A stretch of DNA of 13,668 nt from Clostridia bacterium (GCA_017509065.1 JAFWQM010000101.1:1-13668), one strand, 5' to 3'. Counted from the stretch's first letter, positions 1-7,035 are shown. The notes: generated from the letters alone by a model not told the origin. Made by a program: numbers and translations.

Positions 1-84
1 CAGCATCCGTATGATCGTTTTGCGCAACTCGTGCTGCCCTTTCCTCCCCATGCGTAATGCATTGGCCTTCAGTTCCTCTTCCAT
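1..84 (-). CDS. Partial unrecognised gene, N-terminal 28 codons
   Basis: An open frame reads leftward from an ATG at 84-82 and runs off the window edge without a stop. The visible residues are rich in charged side chains (starts MEEELKANALRMGRKG) and look helical. I do not recognise the family. The main support is a near-consensus promoter just upstream (-35 at 119-114, -10 at 96-91), which places the expected transcript start at about the ATG itself, so the message would be leaderless or nearly so. No Shine-Dalgarno sequence precedes this ATG. A second in-frame ATG at 51-49 also lacks a convincing one. The gene diverges from recF across a 146-bp region that holds parS site 1. That it is coding is inferred from promoter position and the open frame only. 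Confidence 0.4.
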   Translation of the reverse strand, partial: MEEELKANALRMGRKGQHELRKTIIRML

Positions 85-90
85 GTCTCT

Positions 91-119
91 ATTATATCAC
101 ATGAATACTAAATGTTCAA
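91..119 (-). promoter_or_regulatory. Sigma-A-type promoter for the leftward partial gene
   Basis: Read on the minus strand, TTGAAC (119-114) is followed after 17 bp by TATAAT (96-91), with a TG dinucleotide one base before the -10 box. The expected start site falls at about position 84, on the ATG of the leftward frame. Confidence 0.7.
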
Positions 120-148
120 GATTAAATTGGTTTATCAATAATCAAGAA

Positions 149-164
149 TGTTTCACGTGAAACA
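149..164. promoter_or_regulatory. parS: parS site 1 (ParB/Spo0J binding site)
   Basis: TGTTTCACGTGAAACA is a perfect 16-bp palindrome that matches the parS consensus known from Bacillus subtilis and most other bacteria; here the symmetry extends to 22 bp (146-167). ParB loads at such sites and spreads as a CTP-dependent clamp, and with ParA and SMC it segregates the newly replicated origin region. The site lies between two divergent promoters, about 30 bp upstream of the leftward -35 and 15 bp upstream of the recF -35. ParB occupancy might therefore touch expression of both genes. That last point is inference. Confidence 0.95.
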
Positions 165-178
165 TTCCGTTTTTTTGA

Positions 179-207
179 TTGACAATCCGATGGGCTTGTG
201 GCAAACT
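179..207 (+). promoter_or_regulatory. Probable recF promoter
   Basis: A perfect TTGACA (179-184) is followed after 17 bp by CAAACT (202-207), a weak -10 box that is helped by a TG extension at 199-200. The predicted start is at about 214, giving a very short leader that still holds the GGGAGGG ribosome binding site before the ATG at 231. Confidence 0.5.
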
Positions 208-230
208 GATTCAGGCAGGGAGGGACGGAC

Positions 231-1316
231 ATGCGCATGACGGGGCTGAGGCTGCGGGATTTTCGGGGATATCAGCAGGTGCTTTTGTCGCCACCGGAAG
301 GCGTGACCATGCTGGTGGGTGAAAACGGCGCGGGAAAAACGAACCTGCTTGAAGCGGTGCATCTCTGCTGCGTCGGACGCAGTCACCGAACCTCCCAGGA
401 CAAGGAAATGATCCGCAAGGGACAGGAAACCGCGGCTGTTCAATTAACCGTGGAAAAGAATGACGGACGCCATGAGGTGGGTGTCAGGCTGTTTGATAAT
501 TCGAGAAAACGTAAGGTCGTTTTTGTGAACGGAAAGACGGCTTCCAGGCTGGGCGAACTGATGGGTCACGCCACTTGTGTGATCTTTTCTCCGGAAGACC
601 TGGCGTTGGTAAAGGAAGGGCCGCAGATACGCCGAAAATTTTTGGATATGCTGCTGTCCCAGCAGCAAAAGGCGTATTTCTATGCCCTTCAAACCTACAC
701 GAACGCGCTGAAACAAAGAAATGCCCTTCTCAAACAGGGCGATATGCGGCAGCTCCAGGCATGGGACGATCAGTTAGCGCTCTCCGCCGCGCCGGTCGTC
801 AGGCTGCGGCGGGCAGCCTGTGAACAGCTTCACCAAAAAGCACAAACGCATTATCGTTACATCGGTGGAAAAGAAGAAGAAGTTTTCGCCATGACCTACC
901 GCGGACAGTTGGCGGAAAGCAATAACATCGGGGAAGATATGCTGAAAGGGCTACGCGAATCGCGGGAAGAGGATCTTCGACGGCAGACCACTGTTTTCGG
1001 GCCGCATCGGGATGAAGTCGAACTGACGCTCAGCGGGGAACTGCTGAAATCCTTTGGTTCTCAGGGCCAGATGCGAACAGCGGCGCTTTCCATGAAATTG
1101 GCCGCGTTCGACCTTTTGGAAAAAGTACAGGGAGAACCGCCGCTTCTGCTGTTGGACGATGTGCTTAGCGAACTGGACCCGGACAGACGCCGCCGCCTCA
1201 TCGCGCGCATCGGCCGCGCCCAAGCGCTGCTCACCTGCACTGATCCGTCGGATTATATTGGCGCTCGCCCCGCGTGCGTACTCCGGGTGGAAAACGGGAC
1301 GATCAAACAGGAATAA
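231..1316 (+). CDS. recF: DNA replication and repair protein RecF
   Basis: RecF is a cytoplasmic SMC/ABC-type ATPase that acts with RecO and RecR to load RecA at single-strand gaps and stalled forks. The 361 residues are the usual full length. The Walker A motif GENGAGKT is at residues 30-37, the ABC signature SFGSQGQMRTAAL at about 274-286, and the Walker B/D-loop LLLLDDVLSELD at about 305-316. The family-typical segment VIFSPEDLALVKEGP lies near 117-131. The start is set by GGGAGGG six bases before ATG 231; a second ATG two codons later is also possible. In many Firmicutes recF sits in dnaA-dnaN-recF-gyrB, but here it is flanked by a divergent gene and a convergent operon and appears monocistronic. 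parS site 1 just upstream fits an origin-proximal location. Confidence 0.97.
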   Translation: MRMTGLRLRDFRGYQQVLLSPPEGVTMLVGENGAGKTNLLEAVHLCCVGRSHRTSQDKEMIRKGQETAAVQLTVEKNDGRHEVGVRLFDNSRKRKVVFVNGKTASRLGELMGHATCVIFSPEDLALVKEGPQIRRKFLDMLLSQQQKAYFYALQTYTNALKQRNALLKQGDMRQLQAWDDQLALSAAPVVRLRRAACEQLHQKAQTHYRYIGGKEEEVFAMTYRGQLAESNNIGEDMLKGLRESREEDLRRQTTVFGPHRDEVELTLSGELLKSFGSQGQMRTAALSMKLAAFDLLEKVQGEPPLLLLDDVLSELDPDRRRRLIARIGRAQALLTCTDPSDYIGARPACVLRVENGTIKQE

Positions 1317-1326
1317 AGAAATGAAC

Positions 1327-1373
1327 AAAAGAGGAAACCGCTCCGAATAACAAAGAGTGGTTTCCTCTTTTTT
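1327..1373. terminator. Bidirectional intrinsic terminator after recF
   Basis: Arms at 1327-1343 and 1355-1371 pair over 17 bp (one G-T pair) around an 11-base loop. The A-rich left end and T-rich right end give a U tract on either strand. It lies between the convergent recF and FAD oxidoreductase genes, so it probably serves both. Confidence 0.88.
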
Positions 1374-1393
1374 GAAAGGATAAAATGCTATCT

Positions 1394-2674
1394 TTATACT
1401 GCTTTTTCCTCAGTAATCGCCACGGTGATTTCACTGGCGTTTCTGCACTGATTCAGCATCTTTTCATTCATCGGCTGAACCACCATTTCACCTGGCGTGA
1501 GGATCATCTTCCTTGCGGAAGAAAGTACCTGTCCATCGGCGTACACGGTCAGATAATGGTCACGGTACACGCGATCGGGTCGGAACATCAGGTTCACTTC
1601 CTGCAGGCCTTCTTCCACCACAATCTTCTGCGGCACCACGCCGCGCACGCCTTTTCCGTCTTTGACGGGGATTTCCCGGCCTTCGCGGCGTTCACCTTTT
1701 GCGTAGCGCGCGGCCATTTCCCCGGCGCGGAAGGATTCGTTGCTCACGTGGTCCACCAGGTCATGCACATGCAGCACATTACCGCAGGCGAAGACACCCG
1801 GCACGCTGGTTTCTAGCGTATCGCTGACCACCGCGCCGCTGGTGACGGGGGAAAGCTCAACGCCCGCGCCCGCCGACAGTTCATTTTCAGGAATCAGACC
1901 GACGGAAAGCAGGAGCGTATCGCATTCAAATTCCATCTCGCTCCCTGGAATGGGGCGTCGGTTTTCGTCCACTTTCGCCACGGTCACGCCTGACAGGCGT
2001 TCCTTCCCGTGGATATCAACCATCGTATGGCTCAGATACAGCGGAATGTTATAATCCTGCAGGCACTGGACAATATTGCGGTTCAGGCCGCTGGAGTAGG
2101 GCATCAGCTCTACGCAGGCCAAAACCTTCGCGCCTTGCAGAGTCATGCGGCGCGCCATGATGAGGCCGATGTCGCCACTGCCCAGAATAACAACCTTCCT
2201 GCCCGGCATGTAGCCTTCCAGGTTCACAAACTTCTGCGCGGTCCCGGCGCTGTAGATCCCTGAGCAGCGCGTGCCGGGGATGGCAAGCGCGCCGCGGGGA
2301 CGTTCGCGGCAGCCCATGGCCAGCACGATTGCCTTTGCCTCGAATACCTGCAGGCCGCTCTCCCGGCTGACGGCGGTCACGCGCTTTTCCGCGCTGACGT
2401 TCAGCACGGTAACGCCGGTACGGATGTCGATGCCCATTTCATAGGCGGTGTCAATGTCTCGCTGGGCGTACTCAGGCCCGGTCAGCTCTTCCTTGAAGCG
2501 GTGCAGACCGAAGCCGTTATGGATGCACTGGCGCAGGATGCCGCCCGGATGATCCTCGCGCTCCAGCACAACCAGGTTTTCGATACCCTGCTTTTTCGCT
2601 GCGATGGCGGCGGCCAAACCCGCGGGGCCCGCGCCGATCACCAGCACGTCTACTTTTATGGTCAGTTCACTCAT
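1394..2674 (-). CDS. NAD(P)/FAD-dependent oxidoreductase, GlpB/disulfide-oxidoreductase-like
   Basis: This 426-residue flavoprotein has two dinucleotide-binding sites: GAGPAG at residues 14-19 for FAD and GSGDIG at 165-170 for NAD(P). The FAD-closing motif GVFACGNVLHVHDLVD is at 293-308. The C-terminal part, from about residue 340, carries the PQKIV and FRP patterns of the oxidoreductases that accompany GlpA/LhgO-like proteins in Firmicutes. No thioredoxin-reductase CxxC is visible. The frame is open to an ATG at 2701, but ATG 2674 is preferred because AAAGGAGG lies nine bases upstream. The gene overlaps the stop of the upstream oxidoreductase by 8 bp, so the two are almost certainly translationally coupled and work together. 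By analogy it passes electrons from the partner's substrate to NAD(P) or another acceptor. The substrate is not determined by the sequence. Confidence 0.9.
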   Translation of the reverse strand: MSELTIKVDVLVIGAGPAGLAAAIAAKKQGIENLVVLEREDHPGGILRQCIHNGFGLHRFKEELTGPEYAQRDIDTAYEMGIDIRTGVTVLNVSAEKRVTAVSRESGLQVFEAKAIVLAMGCRERPRGALAIPGTRCSGIYSAGTAQKFVNLEGYMPGRKVVILGSGDIGLIMARRMTLQGAKVLACVELMPYSSGLNRNIVQCLQDYNIPLYLSHTMVDIHGKERLSGVTVAKVDENRRPIPGSEMEFECDTLLLSVGLIPENELSAGAGVELSPVTSGAVVSDTLETSVPGVFACGNVLHVHDLVDHVSNESFRAGEMAARYAKGERREGREIPVKDGKGVRGVVPQKIVVEEGLQEVNLMFRPDRVYRDHYLTVYADGQVLSSARKMILTPGEMVVQPMNEKMLNQCRNASEITVAITEEKAV

Positions 2675-4127
2675 GGCGCCGGCCCTCCTTTGCGATATCA
2701 TCCAAGGTGCCTACCAGCAGCTTGCTTTCGCCTCCGCACTTCGTAATATCCAGCGGAGAGCAGTGCAGCTCTTCACAAAGAATTTCCATCACGCGTGGGG
2801 AGCAGAAACCACCTTGGCAGCGGCCCATGCCCGCCCTTGTGCGGCGTTTCACGGCGTCAATGGACTTTGCTCCGACCGGACGGCGTATCGCGTCGCGGAT
2901 TTCCGCTTCTGTCACCACTTCGCAGCGGCATACGATACGGCCATAGTCAGCGTCTTTTTCGCAGGCTTCCTTGCGCTCTTCTTCCGTCATAGCGGCGAAG
3001 GGCTTGAGCAGCGGCACAGCGGCGCGTACAAATCTCGCGGAAGGAAGCTTCAGGTGTTCAGCCACCATCTCGCCAAGCTCTTCCGCAATGGCGGGGGCAG
3101 CGCTCAGGCCGGGGCTTTCAATGCCAATCGCTTCAAAGGCGTTGTCCGCCGCGCCGTGTACGGGGCCGATGATGAAATCATCGGTGACCGGATGCGCGCG
3201 AACGCCGGAGAAAGTGGTGATGACCGGACGGGTCGTTACCTTCGGCCAGGTCAGACGGCATTTATCCAGCACAAAATCCAGCCCTTCCCGGGTGGTGCGG
3301 GTATCCGTTCCGTCTTCAATGTCTTCGGCGGAAGGCCCGAGCAGAGCGTTTCCGTGAGCGGTGGGCGAAATCAGCACGCCTTTGCCCATTTTGCTCGGCA
3401 CCTGGAACATGGTACGGGTGAAAGGACATTTTACGGTGGAATCCAGCAGATAGTATTCACCGCGGCGGGGAACGATCTTCACCGGCTGGTCGGAAATCTG
3501 GTTATGGATTTCCGCAGCGCCAACGCCGGCGCAGTTCACAATTGCCCGCGCTTCCAGAATCCCGTCAGGCGTTTCAAGATGCCAGGTGTCATGATCTTCG
3601 TAGACTTTGGAGACAGGGGAATTGAAGATAAAATCGACGCCATTCTGGGCGGCATGATAGCTGAGCGCAAGCGTCATTTCGTACGGGCTGACCACCGCGC
3701 TCGTAGGCGCAAGCAGCGCGCAGACCACGTTGGGATTTGTGTTGGGCTCGAGGCGCAGCACTTCTTCGTGTTCGATGATCTTCAGCTCTTTGACGCCGTT
3801 CTTCTTTCCCTGTTCCAGCAGCTTATTCAGCGTCTCCCGATCGTCCTCTGAAAAGCCCAGCACCAAAGCGCCGATTGGATTGTACGGGACACCCAGTTCC
3901 TTTGCCAGGGCAGCGTACATGTTCGCGCCTTTTACGTTGTAATAGGCTTTTTTCGTTCCGGGCTTGGCGTCGAAGCCAGCGTGCACGATCCCGCTGTTCG
4001 CCTTGCTCGCGCCGTCAGAAACGTCCTCCGCGGCTTCCAGCACTGCGATTCTTCCATTGTATTGGGACAGCTTTCGCGCAAGCGCGCAGCCAATCACGCC
4101 CGCACCGATGATAATCACATCATACAT
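2667..4127 (-). CDS. FAD-dependent oxidoreductase with C-terminal [2Fe-2S] domain, GlpA/LhgO-like
   Basis: The 486-residue protein joins a DAO-type FAD domain (about 1-360, GAGVIG at 8-13, SGVRAHP at about 307-313) to a BFD-like [2Fe-2S] domain. That domain has Cys400-x-Cys402 and Cys437-x4-Cys442 in the contexts CRCEVV and GRCQGGFC. This is the architecture of anaerobic glycerol-3-phosphate dehydrogenase GlpA and related 2-hydroxyacid (LhgO-like) oxidases. The likely role is oxidation of glycerol-3-phosphate or a 2-hydroxyacid, with the cluster relaying electrons to the GlpB-like partner encoded directly downstream. AAAGGAGA lies seven bases before ATG 4127. It is the first gene of a two-gene operon. 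The DUF1667 protein that often follows this pair in Firmicutes is absent. Family assignment is firm; the substrate is inferred. Confidence 0.92.
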   Translation of the reverse strand: MYDVIIIGAGVIGCALARKLSQYNGRIAVLEAAEDVSDGASKANSGIVHAGFDAKPGTKKAYYNVKGANMYAALAKELGVPYNPIGALVLGFSEDDRETLNKLLEQGKKNGVKELKIIEHEEVLRLEPNTNPNVVCALLAPTSAVVSPYEMTLALSYHAAQNGVDFIFNSPVSKVYEDHDTWHLETPDGILEARAIVNCAGVGAAEIHNQISDQPVKIVPRRGEYYLLDSTVKCPFTRTMFQVPSKMGKGVLISPTAHGNALLGPSAEDIEDGTDTRTTREGLDFVLDKCRLTWPKVTTRPVITTFSGVRAHPVTDDFIIGPVHGAADNAFEAIGIESPGLSAAPAIAEELGEMVAEHLKLPSARFVRAAVPLLKPFAAMTEEERKEACEKDADYGRIVCRCEVVTEAEIRDAIRRPVGAKSIDAVKRRTRAGMGRCQGGFCSPRVMEILCEELHCSPLDITKCGGESKLLVGTLDDIAKEGRRHE

Positions 4128-4180
4128 GCGTGTCTCTCCTTTATGAATCAGGCGTTATGTCGCCCATTGGTATCAATAGA

Positions 4181-4209
4181 AGTATAACATATAAATGATT
4201 TTTTGCACA
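4181..4209 (-). promoter_or_regulatory. Possible promoter of the FAD oxidoreductase operon
   Basis: On the minus strand an extended -10, TG-T-TATACT (TATACT at 4186-4181), is preceded after 17 bp by TGTGCA (4209-4204), a poor -35. The predicted leader before ATG 4127 is about 48 nt. The extended -10 is the main support. Confidence 0.45.
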
Positions 4210-4372
4210 GTCTTTTTTAAAATTTTCAGCTGCAAACCGAAAGACCAGAATAATTCCCCTTCCTGTTCCGTCAATCCGTGTTTTCGCAATAGATTATTCA
4301 TATATTTGGGGTATAGTAAAACTGCTCCACAGCGATCCATGCGTTGCCCAAACGAAGAAAGGAGTTGATGCA

Positions 4373-5053
4373 ATGTATTTAGACTGGACCATCATTCTGA
4401 TTCTGCCCGGCCTGCTGCTCGGTTTATGGGCGCAGTCGCGGGTGAAAAACGCTTTTGAAAAATACAGCAAAGTACATACCCGTATCGGCAGGGCCTCTCA
4501 GGATCTGGTGAGGGAACTGCTCGCCCGGCAGGGTGTGGTGGATATCGCGATCAGCCCGACACAGGGCACGCTTTCCGACCACTATGACCCTTCCAGCAAT
4601 ACGCTTCGTCTATCACAGGGCGTGTTTGGCTCCGACAGTGTGGCGGCTGTCGGCATCGCGGCGCATGAAGCCGGTCACGCGCTGCAAAAGGAACAGGGAT
4701 ATCAACTGCTTTCCCTTCGTTCGTTGATGGTTCCGGTTGTAAACATCGGTTCCACCCTCGCCTGGCCGATTTTCGTGCTGGGCATCATCTTTTCCTTTAA
4801 ACCCCTGATGTACGTCGGCATTGCCGTTTTCGCCGCAGTGGTGGTGTTCTCGCTCATCACGCTGCCCGTTGAATTTGACGCCAGCAGAAAAGCAAACATC
4901 ATGCTGTCGGAAAGCGGATACTTTACCCAGGAAGAACTGAGTGGCGTCAGAACTGTGCTGAACGCGGCCGCGCTCACGTATGTCGCTTCGTTTATCAGTA
5001 CGCTGATGCAGCTGCTGCGTCTGGTTTTAATTGCCCGGCGCAGGAACGACTGA
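4373..5053 (+). CDS. yugP: YugP-like membrane zinc metallopeptidase
   Basis: The 226-residue protein matches the neutral zinc metallopeptidase family named after B. subtilis YugP. The zinc motif HEAGH is at residues 98-102, followed by a conserved acidic stretch LPVEFDAS at about 164-171 that may provide the third ligand. Hydrophobic segments at about 5-20, 118-140, 143-164 and 200-221 indicate a membrane protein with its catalytic part at the membrane face. Physiological substrates of this family are poorly known; membrane protein quality control is a guess. AAAGGAG lies eight bases before ATG 4373. A TATAGT at 4312-4317 could be its -10, but no clear -35 accompanies it. parS site 2 begins two bases after its stop codon, so no terminator fits directly after the gene. 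Confidence 0.9.
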   Translation: MYLDWTIILILPGLLLGLWAQSRVKNAFEKYSKVHTRIGRASQDLVRELLARQGVVDIAISPTQGTLSDHYDPSSNTLRLSQGVFGSDSVAAVGIAAHEAGHALQKEQGYQLLSLRSLMVPVVNIGSTLAWPIFVLGIIFSFKPLMYVGIAVFAAVVVFSLITLPVEFDASRKANIMLSESGYFTQEELSGVRTVLNAAALTYVASFISTLMQLLRLVLIARRRND

Positions 5054-5055
5054 AA

Positions 5056-5071
5056 TGTTTCACGTGAAACA
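5056..5071. promoter_or_regulatory. parS: parS site 2 (ParB/Spo0J binding site)
   Basis: A second perfect TGTTTCACGTGAAACA, identical to site 1 and 4907 bp away. It fills the short gap between the peptidase stop codon (5051-5053) and the ribosome binding site of the next gene (5088-5093). Two perfect copies within 5 kb far exceed chance for a 16-bp motif and support a centromere-like, origin-proximal region. Confidence 0.95.
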
Positions 5072-5102
5072 AAAGCAATAAAAATATAAGGAGATGGAAT
5101 CC

Positions 5103-5957
5103 ATGGATTATCCTCAGATCTTCGCTTTCGCTGATGAAGCGAGCCCCATGATTGACGAACAGATCAAGGCAATGCGCAGAAATAACCTGCAGGGATTGGA
5201 AATCCGCGCTGTTGACGGAACGAATGTGTCCGATATCAGTCTGGAGAAAGCCACGGAAGTTTACCGCAAAATATCCGACGCAGGTCTTCAGGTATGGAGT
5301 ATCGGTTCCCCCATTGGCAAAATCGACATTGAGAAGGACGATTTCGCGCTTCATCTGGATACGCTGAAAAGAACAGTGGACATTGCGAAGGAGCTGAAAA
5401 GCGAGAACATCCGTATGTTTTCCTTTTATCTGCCGCAGGGAAAGAATCCTTCAATCTATAAAAATGAAGTCATGGACCGGCTGCACCGGATGGCCGAAAC
5501 CGTCAGGGGCAGCGGCGTGACCCTGTGCCATGAAAATGAAAAAGGGATATACGGCGATAACGCAGTCCGGTGCGATGAGATCCTGAATGAAGTGCCCGAG
5601 ATCGCAGGCGTGTTCGATCCCGCCAATTTTGTGCAGTGCGGTCAGGACACGATGGAAGCCTGGAAGCTGCTGAAAAACCGCATCAAATATCTGCACATCA
5701 AGGACGCTTTATTCGCGGATGGCAGCGTTGTTCCCGCCGGGAAGGGCGAAGGCAATGTAGCGTTCATTGTGAAGGACTATCTTGCAAGCGGCGGAATCTG
5801 CATGACGGTAGAGCCTCATCTGAAAGTATTCAGCGGATTGAAATCGCTCGAACGCGCGGGAGAGGAAACCAAAATGGCGAAAGCTTTCTGCTATGAAACC
5901 AATGATGAGGCATTCGACGCGGCATGCGCAGCCTTGCGGTCCATCCTCGCGGAATAA
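5103..5957 (+). CDS. Sugar phosphate isomerase/epimerase-type TIM barrel protein
   Basis: The 284-residue protein belongs to the xylose isomerase-like/AP endonuclease 2 TIM-barrel superfamily. Likely divalent-metal ligands are one of the glutamates in LCHENE (144 or 146), Asp172 in FDPANF, His198 in YLHIKD and Glu237 in TVEPHL, in the order expected for these enzymes. Members isomerise or epimerise sugars, sugar phosphates or inositol derivatives, or dehydrate them; the exact substrate cannot be read from the sequence. The start is ATG 5103, nine bases after AAGGAG (5088-5093); the earlier in-frame ATG at 5094 directly abuts that site and is unlikely to be used. The preceding gap contains parS site 2 and no obvious promoter, so transcription probably continues from the peptidase gene. 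There is no signal peptide, so it is cytoplasmic. Confidence 0.85.
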   Translation: MDYPQIFAFADEASPMIDEQIKAMRRNNLQGLEIRAVDGTNVSDISLEKATEVYRKISDAGLQVWSIGSPIGKIDIEKDDFALHLDTLKRTVDIAKELKSENIRMFSFYLPQGKNPSIYKNEVMDRLHRMAETVRGSGVTLCHENEKGIYGDNAVRCDEILNEVPEIAGVFDPANFVQCGQDTMEAWKLLKNRIKYLHIKDALFADGSVVPAGKGEGNVAFIVKDYLASGGICMTVEPHLKVFSGLKSLERAGEETKMAKAFCYETNDEAFDAACAALRSILAE

Positions 5958-6040
5958 CGGTTCCATGCTGACCATGCCTGTTTCCGTTGGACAGTCTGTT
6001 CGTATTGTTCCCTGCAGCCTGAAATGATCAGTTCGCCGCA

Positions 6041-6069
6041 TTGACTTCATTCCCGCAATATGGTAAACT
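6041..6069 (+). promoter_or_regulatory. Promoter of the DUF368 gene
   Basis: TTGACT (6041-6046), a 17-bp spacer and TAAACT (6064-6069) predict a start near 6076. This rules out the in-frame ATG at 6060, which lies upstream of the start site, and supports ATG 6102. Confidence 0.65.
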
Positions 6070-6101
6070 GTATCCCGAAAATTCAGAAAGGATTGGAAAC
6101 C

Positions 6102-6971
6102 ATGAAAGACTTGATTTTTAAGCTCCTTCGCGGTGTGGTGATCGGTGTGGCGAACATCATTCCCGGCGTGTCAGGCGGCACGATGATGGTGAGTATGGGC
6201 ATTTACGACACCCTGATCCACTGCATCACGCATCTGTTCAAAGAATTCAAAAAGAGCATCCTGACGCTGCTGCCCTACGCGATCGGCATGCTGGTGGGAA
6301 TCCTTGCTTTTGCCAGCGTGATCCATTGGGGCCTGGAAAACCATCCTCTGCCCACCAACTGTCTGTTTATCGGCCTGATCCTGGGAGGCCTCGGCCCGCT
6401 GCTCAAGAAGATCGAAAGAAAGAAAATCAACGCCGTTGCCGTGATCGTGTTTGCGCTGATGTTTGCGCTGATTATCTGGATGGGCTTCCAGAACAAGGAC
6501 AGCATTCAGAACGCCGACACCATCGATATGAACGTCGGCCAGGTGTTGGTGCTCGTGGTCATGGGCGTGATCGCCTCGGGTACGATGATCATCCCCGGCG
6601 TGTCCGGCAGCCTGGTGCTGATGCTGCTGGGCTATTATAAGGCGGTCACCGGCGCGCTGAAAACGCTGGCCTCCGGCCTGGTGCATTTTGATTTCTCCGT
6701 GATGGGCCAGCCGCTGCTGATGCTGCTCCCCTTCCTGCTGGGCATTGTGCTGGGCATCTTCGGCGTGGCAAAAGCCATTGAGTGGCTCACGACCCATTAT
6801 CCCACACCTACTTACTGCGGCGTGCTGGGACTGGTCGTAGCGTCGCCTATCTCCCTGCTCATTCAGACCGACATGACCGGCGTGAATGTCGTCACCGTGC
6901 TGGTCAGTTTGGCGATGCTGGCCATCGGGTTCACGGCGTCGTACCTGCTGGACAGGAGAAGCAAAGCATAG
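6102..6971 (+). CDS. DUF368 membrane protein, PopT-type undecaprenyl-phosphate translocase
   Basis: The 289-residue polytopic membrane protein carries the DUF368 hallmark twice: IIPGVSGG at residues 19-26 and IIPGVSGS at 163-170, which shows an internal duplication with the halves probably inverted in the membrane. Around eight to ten hydrophobic segments are visible. DUF368 proteins (PopT) were shown in other bacteria to recycle undecaprenyl phosphate across the cytoplasmic membrane for cell wall and surface polymer synthesis. The same role here is inferred from the family. ATG 6102 is chosen because AAAGGA lies nine bases upstream and because the promoter at 6041-6069 overlaps the longer reading. 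It has its own promoter, and a strong hairpin follows the stop codon. Confidence 0.9.
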   Translation: MKDLIFKLLRGVVIGVANIIPGVSGGTMMVSMGIYDTLIHCITHLFKEFKKSILTLLPYAIGMLVGILAFASVIHWGLENHPLPTNCLFIGLILGGLGPLLKKIERKKINAVAVIVFALMFALIIWMGFQNKDSIQNADTIDMNVGQVLVLVVMGVIASGTMIIPGVSGSLVLMLLGYYKAVTGALKTLASGLVHFDFSVMGQPLLMLLPFLLGIVLGIFGVAKAIEWLTTHYPTPTYCGVLGLVVASPISLLIQTDMTGVNVVTVLVSLAMLAIGFTASYLLDRRSKA

Positions 6972-6981
6972 AATCGTAAAC

Positions 6982-7015
6982 AGAGTTCAGCGCCGGTATG
7001 GCGCTGAACTCTTTA
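6982..7015 (+). terminator. Hairpin after the DUF368 gene
   Basis: A perfect 13-bp stem (6982-6994 with 7000-7012) around the loop GGTAT, followed by a short TTTA. The U tract is weak, so it may terminate only partly and let some transcription continue into the DUF2974 gene, which has no visible promoter of its own in the 65-bp gap. Confidence 0.7.
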
Positions 7016-7035
7016 TCAATTGAGGAGACAGCATC

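Noticed and set aside
2..163. Plus-strand open frame entering from the left edge.
   Set aside because: It crosses the leftward promoter and half of parS site 1 and gives a Cys/Ser-rich translation without family features.
85..230. Search for oriC with DnaA boxes (TTATCCACA) next to parS site 1 and recF.
   Set aside because: No DnaA box cluster is visible here or elsewhere between genes, so an origin cannot be claimed inside the window.
1745..1750. CACGTG cores here and at 7765-7770 as further parS candidates.
   Set aside because: The flanking bases do not match the GTTTC/GAAAC arms; both lie inside coding sequence.
2604..3851. A 415-codon plus-strand frame opposite the FAD oxidoreductase genes.
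   Set aside because: Antisense to two genes with intact cofactor motifs; the translation has no family features.
4173..4373. A 66-codon minus-strand frame between the divergent FAD oxidoreductase and YugP genes.
   Set aside because: It starts at the YugP start codon, has no ribosome binding site and covers the probable promoters of both flanking genes.
6171..6797. A 208-codon minus-strand frame with very high His and Gln content opposite the DUF368 gene.
   Set aside because: Composition is that of reverse-complemented membrane-protein codons, and the sense gene has duplicated family motifs.
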